Made by a program: the position numbers and the translations under genes
Part shown: positions 9,783 to 20,790 of the stretch, in pieces
Position numbering within the stretch: position 1 is the first letter of the stretch
Layout: each line of letters starts with the position of its first letter
Notes under the pieces: model-generated
Databases searched by the model: none
What the model saw: only the letters and a program-made list of their open reading frames with translations
Told to the model about the DNA's origin: nothing
Source: Vigna angularis
Taxonomy: Eukaryota > Streptophyta > Magnoliopsida > Fabales > Fabaceae
Reading direction: 5' to 3'
Length of the DNA stretch: 64,000 nt
Assembly (NCBI RefSeq): GCF_016808095.1
Contig: NC_068977.1
Coordinates: forward strand, 23,647,364 to 23,711,363

Positions 9783-10612
9783 CACTTCCATAGGGTTATG
9801 ACACCCTCCACGAGGTTTCTACACCTCATCAACTTCATCCATAGGGTTGGTACACCCTCCACGAGGTTAGTACACCTCATTCACTTCCATATGGTTGGTA
9901 CACCCTCCACGAGGTTTCTACACCTCATTAACTTCATCCATAGGGTTGGTACACCCTCCACGAGGTTAGTACACCTCATTCACTTCCATAGGGTTGGTAC
10001 ACCCTCCACGAGGTTTCTACACCTCATCAACTTCATCCGTAGGGTTGGTACACCCTCCACGAGGTTATTACACCTCATTCACTTCCATAGGGTTGATACA
10101 CCCTCCACGAGGTTTCTACACCTCATCAACTTCATCCATAGGGTTGGTACACCCTCCACGAGGTTAGTACACCTCAATCACTTCCATAGGGTTGGTACAC
10201 CCTCCACGAGGTTTCTACACCTCATCAACTTCATCCATAGGGTTGGTACACCCTCCACGAGGTTAGTACACCTCATTCACTTCCATAGGGTTGGTACACC
10301 CTCCACGAGGTTTCTACACCTCATCAACTTCATCCATAGGGTTGGTACACCCTCCACGAGGTTAGTACACCTCATTCACTTCCATAGGGTTGGTACACCC
10401 TCCACGAGGTTTCTACACCTCATCAACTTCATCCATAGGGTTGGTACACCCTCCACGAGGTTAGTACACCTCATTCACTTCCATAGGGTTGGTACACCCT
10501 CCACGAGGTTTCTACACCTCATCAACTTCATCCATAGGGTTGGTACACCCTCCACGAGGTTTCTACACCTCCTGAACTTCATCCATAGCGTTGTTACACC
10601 CTCCACAATGTC
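9783..10612 (+). repeat. 99-bp tandem repeat (two related half-units), about eight copies
   Basis: CACTTCCATAGGG recurs at 9981, 10080, 10179 and onward at exactly 99-base spacing. Each unit is a dimer of 48 and 51 bases, both containing GTTGGTACACCCTCCACGAGG. Because 99 is divisible by three, a 316-codon ORF (9750-10700) runs through it with repeating TPSTR words, but I do not regard it as a gene. Copy B has just one remnant monomer (about 42890-42920). Confidence 0.93.
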
Positions 10613-10774
10613 TACACACCGCAATTCTGTTAGCCTTGTTCATATTTGTTTTAAATTTTCCTGTTGTTCATTGTCCATTTTGAAATCCAGACGAAATTAG
10701 TGTTTCTTTCTTTACTAAGCTTTTACTCCAATAATACGAAAATTCAAAATTTTCATATTATTCAGCAATATCTA

Positions 10775-10790
10775 AGTAAAGAGGGGCAGC
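10775..10790 (+). other. Polypurine tract, copy A
   Basis: AAGTAAAGAGGGGCAGC sits immediately before the TGTCAACACC start of the 3' LTR. The same tract with the same spacing precedes the LTR of copy B. Confidence 0.88.
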
Positions 10791-10979
10791 TGTCAACACC
10801 CAATTTCGTCCGGATTGACTAATAGGTTTGCTGTATTTTTATCATGAGTGAAAAATAAAAAAAATAATGAAAAAATATATATAATAATAAAATCATAATA
10901 AAAAATAAAAAAAATAATAATAATAAAAAATAATAATATACAAATAAAAAATGAAAGAATAAAAATACCAGCCAATCAG

Positions 10980-12085
10980 TCTCACGTTCGGCCTTGATGT
11001 GTTGAACGTTCGGCCTTGATGTGTTGAACGCTCGTTCTTGATGCGTTCAACGTTCGGTCTTGATGTTTGTTGAACGTTCGGTCTTGCTGTCTTTACTGTT
11101 GAACGCTCGTTCTTTTTGTTTTTGAACGTTCGTTCTTAATGAGTTTATTGTCTGTACGTTCGTGCTTGATGAGTTTATTGTTGAACGTTCGGTCTGGCTT
11201 TGTTTATTGATGAACGTTCGGTCTTTTGAGTTGAACGTTCGGCTTGATGTTGTTTAACGTTCGTTCTTTATTGAACAAACGTTCGTCTCGGTCCTTTTGG
11301 ACGTTTGTCCACAAGCTTTTCAACCGTTCGGCCGTTCGTCCTCAACCGTTCGTTCTCTCAGGTTTACCGTTCGCTTTGTTAGTGAACGTTCGGCCATGTT
11401 TGTTTACTGAACGTTCGGTCTTCATTTGAACGTTCGGTCTTTGTAATGTTATTCTCATTTAAACGTTCGGTCTCCATGCGTTTGTCTTCAGCGTTTGTGC
11501 TTAATTTCTTACAGCGTTCGGTTTTGAGCGCTCGTCCTATGCCTTGTGCGACCGCTCGCCCAATTCGTTCCCCCTCATCTACGCTCGTCCTTCTCTGTTC
11601 TGGCGCTCGTCCTATGCCTTGTGCGACCGCTCGCCCAGATCGTTTCTCCTCTTCAACCGTTCGTCCTGATCGTTCCAACCGTTTGGCCATTCGTCACCTG
11701 ACGTTCGGTTATTTTGTCTCATGGACGTTCGGTCATTGGACCTCACCGTCCGATTATCCTTGCCCTCCCAAGTGTTTAAACGTTCGACGGTTCAGTCTGG
11801 CAATTTTACCGCTCGTTCTCTAATATTTTTCAACGTTCGTACTGTTATCGTTCGATCTTGAGCAGATAGTGTCAGGATTCAATCTGAAGCGTTTGGTCAT
11901 GTTATGTGTTCGTCAACGTTCGGTTTTGATAATGTTTATGTGTTAGTTGAACGTTCGGCCTTGTTGATGTATTGAGCGTCCGGTCTTGATAGTGAACGTT
12001 CGTCTGGGGAACATTGTTCGGTGCGTTCGTCCAATCGGTGTATAATAGTTTTTAAAAATGGTCGTTCGTCTCAGTATAACGTTCG
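10980..12085 (+). repeat. Irregular array of GAACGTTCG(G/T) motifs
   Basis: The word (T)GAACGTTCGGTC and close variants (CGCTCGTCC, CCGTTCGTCC) occur several dozen times at irregular spacing, often followed by TTGATGTGTTT or TTTATTG filler. The core AACGTT is a palindrome and the motif holds two CpGs. The equivalent zone in copy B is 43230-44160. No coding content. Confidence 0.9.
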
Positions 12086-12119
12086 GCCAAACAATGTAAT
12101 ATAATTCCCACCAGCTGTT

Positions 12120-13540
12120 TCCCACAATGCTCCAATGAAATGCTGCCGACAGTTTCAGCAAATGAGGACTGCCGACAATCTCCAAGCCGACAGTTTGCCA
12201 TGGTCCACTCCCCCACAATCTTCCACTAATGATTCCCGCTAATGATTCCCATCAAAAATCTCCATTTTCAATATCCACCAATCAAACTTACCGACACTTA
12301 GCTTTTGATGTCAATTTAAACCATCCAGCACCACCTTCATCGGGGGGAGGCCTACGGCCATTCCTGGGCACTGATACCCTCTCCAGCATCATCATCTCCA
12401 ACACGACTACCAACACCTCACAACAGCCCATCATTTTCATCCCTTCATGATAAACAACCCCTTGATCGTCCTCGCCTAACCAACACAGCCCATCATCTTC
12501 ATTCCTTTCGTCCTCCATATACACAGACAGTACCCTCCATGCATATCACAAGACCCATCATTTTCCCAACCTTCATCGTCATTCGCCCAATCATCAACCA
12601 ATATCTAGTCAGCTTCACCCATCAACTAAACTTCCCTCTCACTCCCAACTCCTCATCTCCAACAACAATCATCATACACCCCAACCACCAGAAACCCAAA
12701 CACAAAACTTCCATTACCCATTTAGGAACGTGGTTTAGTTCAATATCTTTATCCTCGAATCATCACGTACAACCACATATTCTTTCATCTTCAACCTCTA
12801 TTCCCCTCCGTCAACCTAACATCATCACCTTCACCTATACCTCACGGCCTAACCTCAGATCCTCACGACTAGCACTCAACACCTCTAACAGCTCAACAAT
12901 CATCCTTATTCACTCAACCACTAACACAGGCCTTCACCCTCGAACACCTCATACACAATCCCATTCTCTTCATCACTTTTGACTTGTGATACCAAAACCC
13001 CAAATCAATACACAGCATAACAAATGCAGTGCACACAATCAGACAATCCTGAATCAATCAATAATTGATAAAATTCAAAAAAAAAGAGAGAAGAGGTTTG
13101 GTGGCGTCAGCCACGGCTCGCGGTGGTCGGGTTCCCCCAGGCAGCGGAGGTGCGGCGATTTCCAAAGAAGCAGGGGCGCGGTCCTAGTGGCGGCTCATGA
13201 CGACGACGGTTGGAAGTTTGGGCGTGCGTGGAGAACTAAGGGAGAGGACGAGCTGGAGCGACGGCTGACAACGATCCCGACGGCGTACTACGATCCACGG
13301 CGGGCGGTTAGAAGGAGGAGGCTTGAATCCGTGACCAGAGAAGAGTTTATGGAAGGCGGTGGCGCGGCGGCCTATGTGCGGGAGCCGGCGGACGGCGACA
13401 GTTGTCCCTGGCAACGCCGTGGCTTGCAGTGGCCGGAATCGTGGTCTGGGATTGACGGAGGAGTACTCTGGATCAGAAAGGGAAGGAAACCGTGTTGGAT
13501 TGGAGAAATGCTGAACTCCAAGTTCTCCTGAGCAAGAACG
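12120..13540 (+). other. G-poor LTR zone followed by a GC-rich patch
   Basis: From about 12120 to 13020 the + strand is mostly C, A and T with few G (CACC, CATC and AACC words). This switches to a G-rich segment at 13090-13540 (GGCGGTGGCGCGGCGG). Apparent ORFs of 147 and 181 codons here are composition artefacts: no recognisable domain. The zone change may mark the transcription start region of the LTR. Confidence 0.5.
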
Positions 13541-14103
13541 AAAAAGGCCTTAGGGCCTGCTCTCTGTCCAACTCTCAGAAAAAATAAAAAAACATTAATA
13601 ACAAAATATATAAAATGGAATAGAAACAACCCAAAAAAAAAAAGAAGGAATTTTTTTCACGCACCCCTTGCTTTTCATTCACATCTCCATTTCGTGTGGG
13701 CTTTAAAACCCCGCCTGTTTTTGCCAATAAAATAAAAATAAAGAGAACACGTTTCGGGATGTACTCCCAAATTTCATTTCTACACCACTCGGCCAGATAC
13801 AAAGTTGAAGAAAAGGAGAAGGAGCTCCAATTTTATTCTGCACGCACCTCTGGTTTTTATCTCTGTATCCCTATGCCTCTTATGCTTTCTCTTTGGCTTT
13901 TATTTTTTATGTTTTTATTGCATGTAATCCCTTTGTATATTAACTCTCATCCTTTTGTTTTATTTATATCTATTGAACTTGTTTGTTTCGTTTTACATAA
14001 AAAATTACAAAAATAAAAAAAAATGAATGAAGAAAAATAAAATACATAAATTCTAAAAAATTACAAAAATCTTTTCTCTTTCTTAATTAAAATTACCAAA
14101 AAT

Positions 14104-14520
14104 ATGTTTCAAAGGTTTAGGCACATGTGTGATCGCATGCATCGTCCTTGTGCCAAAAACATTTTCTCTTTCTTAATTAAAATTACCAAAAATATGTTTC
14201 AGAGGTTTAAGCACATGTGTGATCGCACGCATCGTCCTTGTGCTAAAAATCTTTTCTTCCTCTTTTCTTCAAAAATTAAAAAATATGATTTAAAGGTTTA
14301 GGCACATGTGTGATCACACGCATCGTCCTTGTGCCAAAGACCTTTTCTTTTTTTCTTCAAAAATGCCAAAAATATGTTTCAAAGGTTTAGGCACATGTGT
14401 GATCACACGCATCGTCCTTGTGCCAAAGACCTTTTCTTTTTTTCTTCAAAAATGCCAAAAATATGTTTCAAAGGTTTAGGCACATGTGTGATCGCACGCA
14501 TCGTCCTTGTGCTAAAAACC
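14104..14520 (+). repeat. Five tandem units with GGCACATGTGTGATCGCACGCATCG core, copy A LTR
   Basis: CACATGTGTGATC(G/A)CA(C/T)GCATCG recurs at about 14122, 14212, 14301, 14391 and 14480, each followed by TCCTTGTGCCAAA and a T-rich spacer; spacing is about 90 bases. Copy B carries six 70-bp units at the matching place (48344-48760) whose core GCGATCGTACGCATC is related, but the rest of the unit differs. Confidence 0.88.
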
Positions 14521-14599
14521 TTTTCTGCTTGTTTCATAAAAAAAATACAAAAAAATATAAAATCTTCAAAAACTAAAAAACATCTATTTTTCAAACTAC

Positions 14600-14860
14600 A
14601 AGCAATATCGCCTTGCCAGAACTACGTGATCCTTGATTCTCCATCAAAAGTGGAGATACGTAGGAGCAAGGCTAGCCCTTGTCAGGTTCACTTCCTCAAA
14701 AATCCAAATTTATCCAAAATCATCTTCAATCAAATTTCCAAACAATTTCCAAACTAATTTTCAAGCAGTTTCTAAAAGAACTACGGAACCCTGATTTCTC
14801 ATTCTTAATGAGAATACGTAGGAGCAAGGTCAATCCTTGTCGGGCCCAAAAAACTAAAAA
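14600..14860 (+). repeat. Duplicated stem-loop segment near the LTR 3' end, copy A
   Basis: Two related segments are present: AACTACGTGATCCTTGATTC...ATACGTAGGAGCAAGG, then AACTACGGAACCCTGATTTC...ATACGTAGGAGCAAGG. Each can fold, with arms CTACGT/ACGTAG and in the first also TCTCCA/TGGAGA. Both end in TCCTTGTC(A/G)GG. The block is kept in copy B at 48835-49060. Confidence 0.7.
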
Positions 14861-15167
14861 ATACATGTTGTTTCTTTAGAATCTTATTTTAGGGGATAGT
14901 TAAACATTTTGAAAACCACATTCATATTCGCATATTTAGTAAAGGTACTGCCTTAGGGCAGGCGTTGTAGGGTGCTAATACCTTCCCTACACGTAACCGA
15001 CTCCCGAACTTAGAATCTCATTTTCGCAAACCATGCCTTATCATTTTATGGTTTTTCCGTAGTTTTCCAGAATAAACTATGGTGGCGACTCCAAATCTCT
15101 TTTTCAAAACTTTGTAACCGTTTATTTTTCCACGGATCGTCGTCCCATCGCGATTCCGGTTGCGACA

Positions 15168-15899
15168 TTTCTATAAGCCTAAAATTCTGCTTGAATTGTA
15201 TAACAGTAAGCTAATGTTCTTGAATAGGTCCTGATGGAGAATTCATAATCAACTTCAGTGGATGAAAAGAAAAAATAATGAGAAAGGAAAATCCTACTAA
15301 AAGTGATGTTAATAAAGCTAAGGTTCTTGAATAGAAATTAGTCTTTTGATAACACTCCATGTGAAGATTATGTATACATAATGTTATTCAAGAAATAGAA
15401 TAAGTTTTTGAAAGGAGTAAATTATTGTTCAGTTCTTACATATTTCTCTAAGTATAGAAGTACAGGAATTAAGACTAGTCAATAGTCCTTTAGCAATTAT
15501 GCAAGGTTGATATGATAGTAAAAGGAGATAGCCTATGGCATCAATATGATGCCTTTTTTTCTGCTGAGTTATGCTTTATTCCGAAACTTCTTTTGTTGTA
15601 GATATGTATGGAAGCTTTAATGGATACAAATTTGGTGTCTCTGGTTTCCTTGTTACCATAGAAACTCTACTTTTACACATAAAAGTGAATGGGTGGAAGG
15701 CTGTGATTTTATTCTCCATGACAGAATCAAATGGATGACAGTGTTTTATACTTGTTTTTCCAAAACAAGTATAACAAAAAGATATATTGTTTGAAGATGG
15801 AGGTGGAGACTCTGCTGATGGAGATCATACAAAGCAGAAAAGACTCTGTGGAGATAGCAAGACAAGTGTTTTCAGTATCATTTAGCTTTAATTCTGAAT
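15168..15899. other. Flank of copy A, no gene seen
   Basis: AT-rich sequence at the right border of the giant element, beginning with the presumed target-site copy TTTCT. A 70-codon open stretch at 15731-15943 has no recognisable domain and I do not call it. Confidence 0.5.
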
Positions 15900-16069
15900 T
15901 GTTTTCACAAAACAGTTTACTGAATTGTATTGCAGTTAACTGAACTAAAAAATAGTTTAGTTCAGTTTTTTTAAACTAGTTTATAGTTAATTGTAATAAA
16001 TTAAAAACTAGTTTATAGTTAATTGTAATAAATTTATAGTGCAGTGCAAATAATGTAGTTTGCCCACCC
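15900..16069 (+). mobile_element. hAT-like terminal fragment
   Basis: The segment ends TTTGCCCACCCCTA, complement of the TAGGGGTGGGCAAA termini typical of plant hAT elements. It contains short repeats (AACTAGTTTATAGTTAATTG twice, CAGTTAACTGAACT) like hAT subterminal sequence. The opposite end and an 8-bp target duplication were not found, so the boundaries are uncertain. A second, less typical end lies near 21440-21455. Confidence 0.4.
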
Positions 16070-16680
16070 CTATTGACACCACTCTACCCAAAACCTTAAG
16101 GCTATGGGTTAATGGGTCTTTCACCTTTATATAGTGCTCTACTTTCTCATTTCTATCCAATGTGGGACTTGGACTCACACTTGGCTTCCCAACAAATCTA
16201 TTACACTATTGTTGTAATCGATTACCAGTGGTGAAATTTGAATAAAAGGGTCTGATAATCGATTACAGTGTTGTTGTAATCGGTTACTAGAGGGAAAACA
16301 TGGGTTGAAACTAAGTTAAAATATGAATTACATTAATTACATTGATGGAAATTCAAATTACCAAAGAGATTTCTGCATTAAAAAGTTTTCATGTTTCCTT
16401 TATACTCATTATAAATAGTAGTGTAATCGATTACTAGTGAAGTCGTAACCCCTTACATGATTTTAACACCGTGTAATCGATTACAGGTACTCATAATCGA
16501 TTATCAATGTCTGAAAATGTGTGGAGAACAACTTTACCTTTTATGTTGTGGCAATGCAGAAGTCGTGCATCCATGCACGACTTCTTCATTTAAAGTCGTG
16601 TACGACTTCTTCATTTAAAGTCATGTGTAAATAAAAAAATTACCTATCCTTATTAACGATTTAAAAACGTAAAAAAAACC
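16070..16680 (+). repeat. Dispersed legume repeat with GTAATCGATTAC palindromes and short hairpins
   Basis: The 12-base palindrome GTAATCGATTAC or a one-base variant appears at 16214, 16276, 16423 and 16473, with further variants near 16257 and 16493. A perfect hairpin with 13-base arms (AGAAGTCGTGCAT) and a 2-base loop is at 16558-16585, followed by AAGTCGT/ACGACTT at 16593-16608. The opening part (CTTTATATAGTGCTCTAC, CAATGTGGGACTTGGAC) is of a type I know from legume intergenic repeats. Confidence 0.65.
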
Positions 16681-16782
16681 TGAAATAATGCAAGATGGTT
16701 TGAAACACGTCTAGTAAAATAAAAGATGACAATTGACTTGACGTATGATGAGTCAATATTTTATTGACTTCACTTAGCTTAT

Positions 16783-19700
16783 TGTACCGGATTTAATCAA
16801 GGAATTGTGCTTGAATGTACAATATTATCCATTTTTCCTAATTGTGCTTAATTTAACTAGTAATTCTTATTTTAACTAATTTGAATTATCTGAGCTAATT
16901 ATTTTGCAAGGAAAATTTTGGAAATAGAAATTGAGACGTTTGGAAGGATATTCATTCACACACTGTATTATTTAACTGAAATAAGCTACACTACATTGAT
17001 TTATTTTGTGTTGAATAAAAGAAAGATCTACAGATCCTGGAGACTTCAATTAGAACATGCGGTTTGGATTGGCTAAAACAGTAGAAGAGAGCAACTTCAA
17101 CTCATTTTCTTTTAGAAGAAGCAACTTAATTCTTTGATGGTTTCCTAATGCATCTCACGGCCACAAAATTAAATGGGGTTTTAGTCCTTGTCATTGGTTG
17201 CAAGGAGGTGCACCTTACGTAAAAATCAATTTGGCAACCTCCAAAATTGGACAAGGTTTCACGTGAAATCAAATGGGAGCCTTGTTTTCTTTAATTTAAT
17301 GTTGATGCATGATGCAAGAGCAATAGAAGAGAGGAGTGGAACGACTAGAAGGAAAGAGCATACACACGGCTGTCCCAATTGGAGTTGTCCATTACATGAG
17401 CTGTTTACAATTTGGTTCATACATCTTTTAATTGAAGTTTGATTCCAGCAAGCACATACACGTCCTGCACATGGGATGAGGTGTTGAATCACAATTTTAA
17501 TGGAATGAAAAGCATGAAGGTGGCTGCCACATTTTCTGAAACACACACGGCCATCACCCAATTATCAATAGCACTTGCATTAAAAATGAATAAATGCACC
17601 CACATGGATAGCATATGGACGGCAAAGTGAGAGAATATGGATGGTGGTATGATTGCACACGGCACCTTATGCACATGATGGGAAGCCTTTGGCTTTATTC
17701 TTTTATGAAGTATAGGAAGGAAGTGTCACGGCAGCACACATCAAAGTGGAGGGCCCTCCTTTTGTTGGCTATGATTGAAGGAAGTGTTGAAAGAAGTTGA
17801 TGGAAGGAGCACATCATACAACTCTCGGCATCCAGCAGATGGAGAAATCACATTTCAATTATTTCTCTTAAGTGGAGACAACATAATGAAGAGAAGGGAC
17901 CACCACCCCACTTGGAGAAGCACCTCACGGTTTTTCTCTCTAGCTGCACCGAAATGTCTTCTCTTCCTTTCTATTGATGAGCTTCAAGTAAAGACACTAA
18001 GGCAACCATGAGAGACCAACAAGCATACGTAGCTGCCACAAAAGAAGTCCAGCCATCACACCTTCAATGGATTGCTACGGCAATCACACAAAAAGTCCAG
18101 CCATCACAACCATGGAAGCAAAAGGGAGAAACACATGCAAGGAAGCTTCATCCTGCAGCAACTTCTTCACGTTCCAGCTGCACCACTTCTTGGTCCAGCA
18201 GCTAAGGTAGCTAGCGGAGGTGGGTCATCCAACTTCTTGAGTGCTCCATCCAATAACTTCAGTGCTTCAACCACCAAGGGGACAACAATCATCATCACCT
18301 TTCAAGTAAGTGGAGAGACCAAAGAGAAGGGAGTGCACGGCTATAATGGAAATGAAGACACAATTTCGGTGAGGGGAAGGTTGGGAGAAGGGAGGAGGCC
18401 GAGAGTTTGAAGGGAAGGTTGGACTAAGAGGGGAGGCCTAGAGTTTTGGATGGTAGGCAGAGGGAGTGTTGGAGAGGAGAAGGAGGCCGTGAGCTCCATG
18501 AGGATGGTGGGAGGATGAAGAAACCGTCACTGCTGGAATGGGGAAGGATGTTCTTGAACTCTTATTGTCTTCTCATTTGGTTTTGTACACTTTTCCATTT
18601 AAGCTTTTGTTCATTTGCTGTTATATTCATCTGTGTACACTTTTCCTTCTTTTATTTGTGCTGCAAAAGTTCACGGTTGTTAAGAGCTATGTTCCTTCCT
18701 TCATTTAGTTTTCTTTGATGCATTTGGTTAAATGTTTTCCTTGTTTAAAGCTTAATGTTCACGGCTGTCCAAGGTGGAGAATGAAGTATCGTTTCATGAT
18801 TTAATTTTAATGTTGAAAGGAAGCAAAGATTAAAATTGAAAGAAAGTGAAGAAGTTAAATTGTTTTCGGAGGTGCAGCAAGGAAAGCTCTCGGTTAAGTT
18901 TAATTCCAGCATCTATGTTTTGTTTTAATTCTTGTTGTTAATTGGAAAATCATTCATTGTTGAGAAAGAGTGTGTGTGTACGTGCAAAGCTTTCTACCTT
19001 GTAAGAATCATCAATTTTCTTCTAAAAATCCATTAGCATTTAGTCCAACATGTGGGACCTTTTCTTACATTTGATTTTGTCTCTTTTAGTTGTTTTGAAG
19101 AATGAAAACCGTAGCTAGAATGGGTTGGATGTTGCTTATGTGGATAGCACAATTCCAATTGCTTTTCATTTAGGAAAAAGACAAGAAGTATTAATTGAAG
19201 TGGAAGTAATGTTTTCTTTGTAAAATCAAGTGGAATGGATGTAGGAAGGCATGGTGTTGGATGAAGGAATCTAATTTCATTTTCAATAAAACCCATGGAA
19301 GCTAAATATGTCACGGCTACAATTGATTTTTGTGTAGAAACTTTTCAAAAATTTCCAATTCTGTAAGATGATACTCTACGTTTTCTGCGCGTTTACGGTT
19401 TCTGCATTTTATTTCAAGTCATAATGAATTGTGTATTCTGAAATGTTTTACTGTGTTTAATTGTTCGGTCCAGCTTTTTAATTTGTAATTTACACTCTTT
19501 GAACATTTATTTTTATAGTATTGTGTCTGTTGTATTTTACCATTTACTGGTTTCTGCATTAAATTCTGTCATCGCCTTTTTCTGTTCATTTTATTTTCAA
19601 ATGTTATTTTTACTGTTTATTTTTACTTATGCTTTTGGTAAATTTTAATTACACTGTCCTTACGTTTTCCGAATATTTACTGTTACAGCGTTTTAATTTC

Positions 19701-20095
19701 AAGCACAAATGAATTTTATGTTTTCTGATTTTACTGTTTTCTGTATTTAATATTTACTGTATTTTCGTTTTCTGTCTTTTAATTTTTTGTTCCAGATTTA
19801 ATTTTACTGAAATTTCTTTTTTACTGTAGCAATTTAATTTTTACTGTTTCAATTTCGTTTTTACCGTTTTAGTTTTATTTTTACGTTTGTTTTTATTGAT
19901 GCTTTTACTTTTGCGTTTAATGTTTTACGTTTTATGCACGTTTTTACTTCAACGTTTTTAATTTTGTTTCATTTGATTTCCAGTTTTTATTCCAAAACAA
20001 AATCACAAAAACTTCCCCCACTTCGTGTTTAAATCTGAGACTGAACTCAAACTCTAAATGTTCAACTTAAACATGATTGGTCTGACACAAGTGTA
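16783..20095 (+). mobile_element. Decayed LTR or LTR fragment, Athila-like
   Basis: It begins TGTACCGGATTTAATC and continues with sequence (ATTGTGCTTAATTTAAC, TTTGGAAATAGAAATTGAG) resembling legume Athila-type LTRs. Near its end is a CTTCCCCCACTTCGTGTTTA stretch, also of LTR type. Between lie host-like CACGGC words and a T-rich zone with many TTTTACTGTTT words (19440-19980). No primer site, coding region or target duplication is present and the right border is not resolved. Small open stretches here carry no recognisable domain. Confidence 0.4.
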
Positions 20096-20790
20096 TATAA
20101 GAGTGCTTAGTCTAATTGGAAAGTGAGACAAAGTGAAACAAGGTTTGGTACATTACTTAAATCCATAAATGAAACAAAGTTCATAAATTTCACTTTGGAT
20201 AAGTTTGATTTAAATTGTGAGTTAACAAAAAAGATAACTTTAAATGTTCTTGTTTAGACCCAAAAGCATGAATGAAAAATATTAATGAGTAGAAGAGTAC
20301 TGTAGAAATGCTAAATATAAGAACATTATGCTAGAGTTATATTGATTTTATTTTCTTAATCTAAACATTATCTTCTATATCTAATAGTTCTTGTCGTGTT
20401 GGATGCTTTAGAATTTATTATTCACAAATTCAGTTTATATCTAACAGCTTTAGGCCTTTTTGGTCAAGCAGTATCTGTCAAACTTTGCCCAAAAGTACAA
20501 AATTGTCATTGATTGTTTATATTTCTTCTGTTTGCATTAAAGAATATTTCCTCCTTATAAAGTGGTAATCTTTATAACCAGGCTTCAATATATCCACTAT
20601 GCATGGTAATTGTGGTGTAAGGAAATAAGTTTGAATGAGAGCATGGTCTGTTTGACACTAGAGGCATCACTTTACCAACAGGAGTTGGATTTTCATATTC
20701 AAACCCAACTCATCATTCACATATCCAAATCAGCGAAATATACGAGGAACTACATCTTTTAGTAATATTCTCTAGTTAACTGTACAAAGG
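20096..20790. other. AT-rich sequence, nothing recognised
   Basis: No coding, RNA or repeat signal that I can support. Confidence 0.5.

Larger units (their letters stand above)
1..15167 (+). mobile_element. Giant Ogre/Tat-like LTR retrotransposon, copy A (5' LTR mostly outside window)
   Basis: The first 211 bases match 14957-15167 with one mismatch (position 78) and no indel, so the window opens in the last 211 bases of the 5' LTR and 14957-15167 is the end of the 3' LTR. A primer site matching tRNA-Arg follows at 214-232, and a polypurine tract lies directly before the 3' LTR. The LTR begins TGTCAACACC and ends GTTGCGACA. The internal part is about 10.6 kb and the 3' LTR 4377 bp, so the intact element would be about 19 kb if the LTRs are equal in length. 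tRNA-Arg priming, very long LTRs and extra ORFs are traits of the Tat/Ogre branch of Ty3/gypsy. I see no gag, protease, reverse transcriptase or integrase, so it is probably non-autonomous. The right flank begins TTTCT; the left target duplication is outside the window. Confidence 0.9.
10791..15167 (+). mobile_element. 3' LTR of copy A (4377 bp)
   Basis: Starts TGTCAACACC after the polypurine tract and ends TTGCGACA, matching the window's first 211 bases at its end. From left to right it holds an AT-rich start, a zone dense in GAACGTTCG motifs (about 10980-12080), a G-poor zone (about 12120-13020), a GC-rich patch (13090-13540), an AT-rich zone, five tandem units (14104-14520) and the conserved LTR end. 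The LTR of copy B has the same order of zones but is almost 2 kb longer. Confidence 0.92.

Noticed and set aside
9750..10700. 316-codon ORF with repeating TPSTR words
   Set aside because: It exists because the 99-bp tandem unit is divisible by three. Copy B has no counterpart, and there is no codon or domain evidence for a protein.
12539..13531. ORFs of 147 and 181 codons in the copy A LTR
   Set aside because: Composition artefacts of a G-poor zone and a GC-rich patch. No recognisable domain, and no matching ORF in the LTR of copy B.
17188..18718. Chain of small ORFs (60-112 codons), possibly one gene
   Set aside because: Frames are unrelated, no splice-consistent joining gives a known domain, and the setting looks like a decayed LTR.
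20594..20610. CACTATGCATGG as the left end of the first CACTA element
   Set aside because: Similarity to the right end stops after CACTATGCA and no subterminal repeats follow; probably chance.
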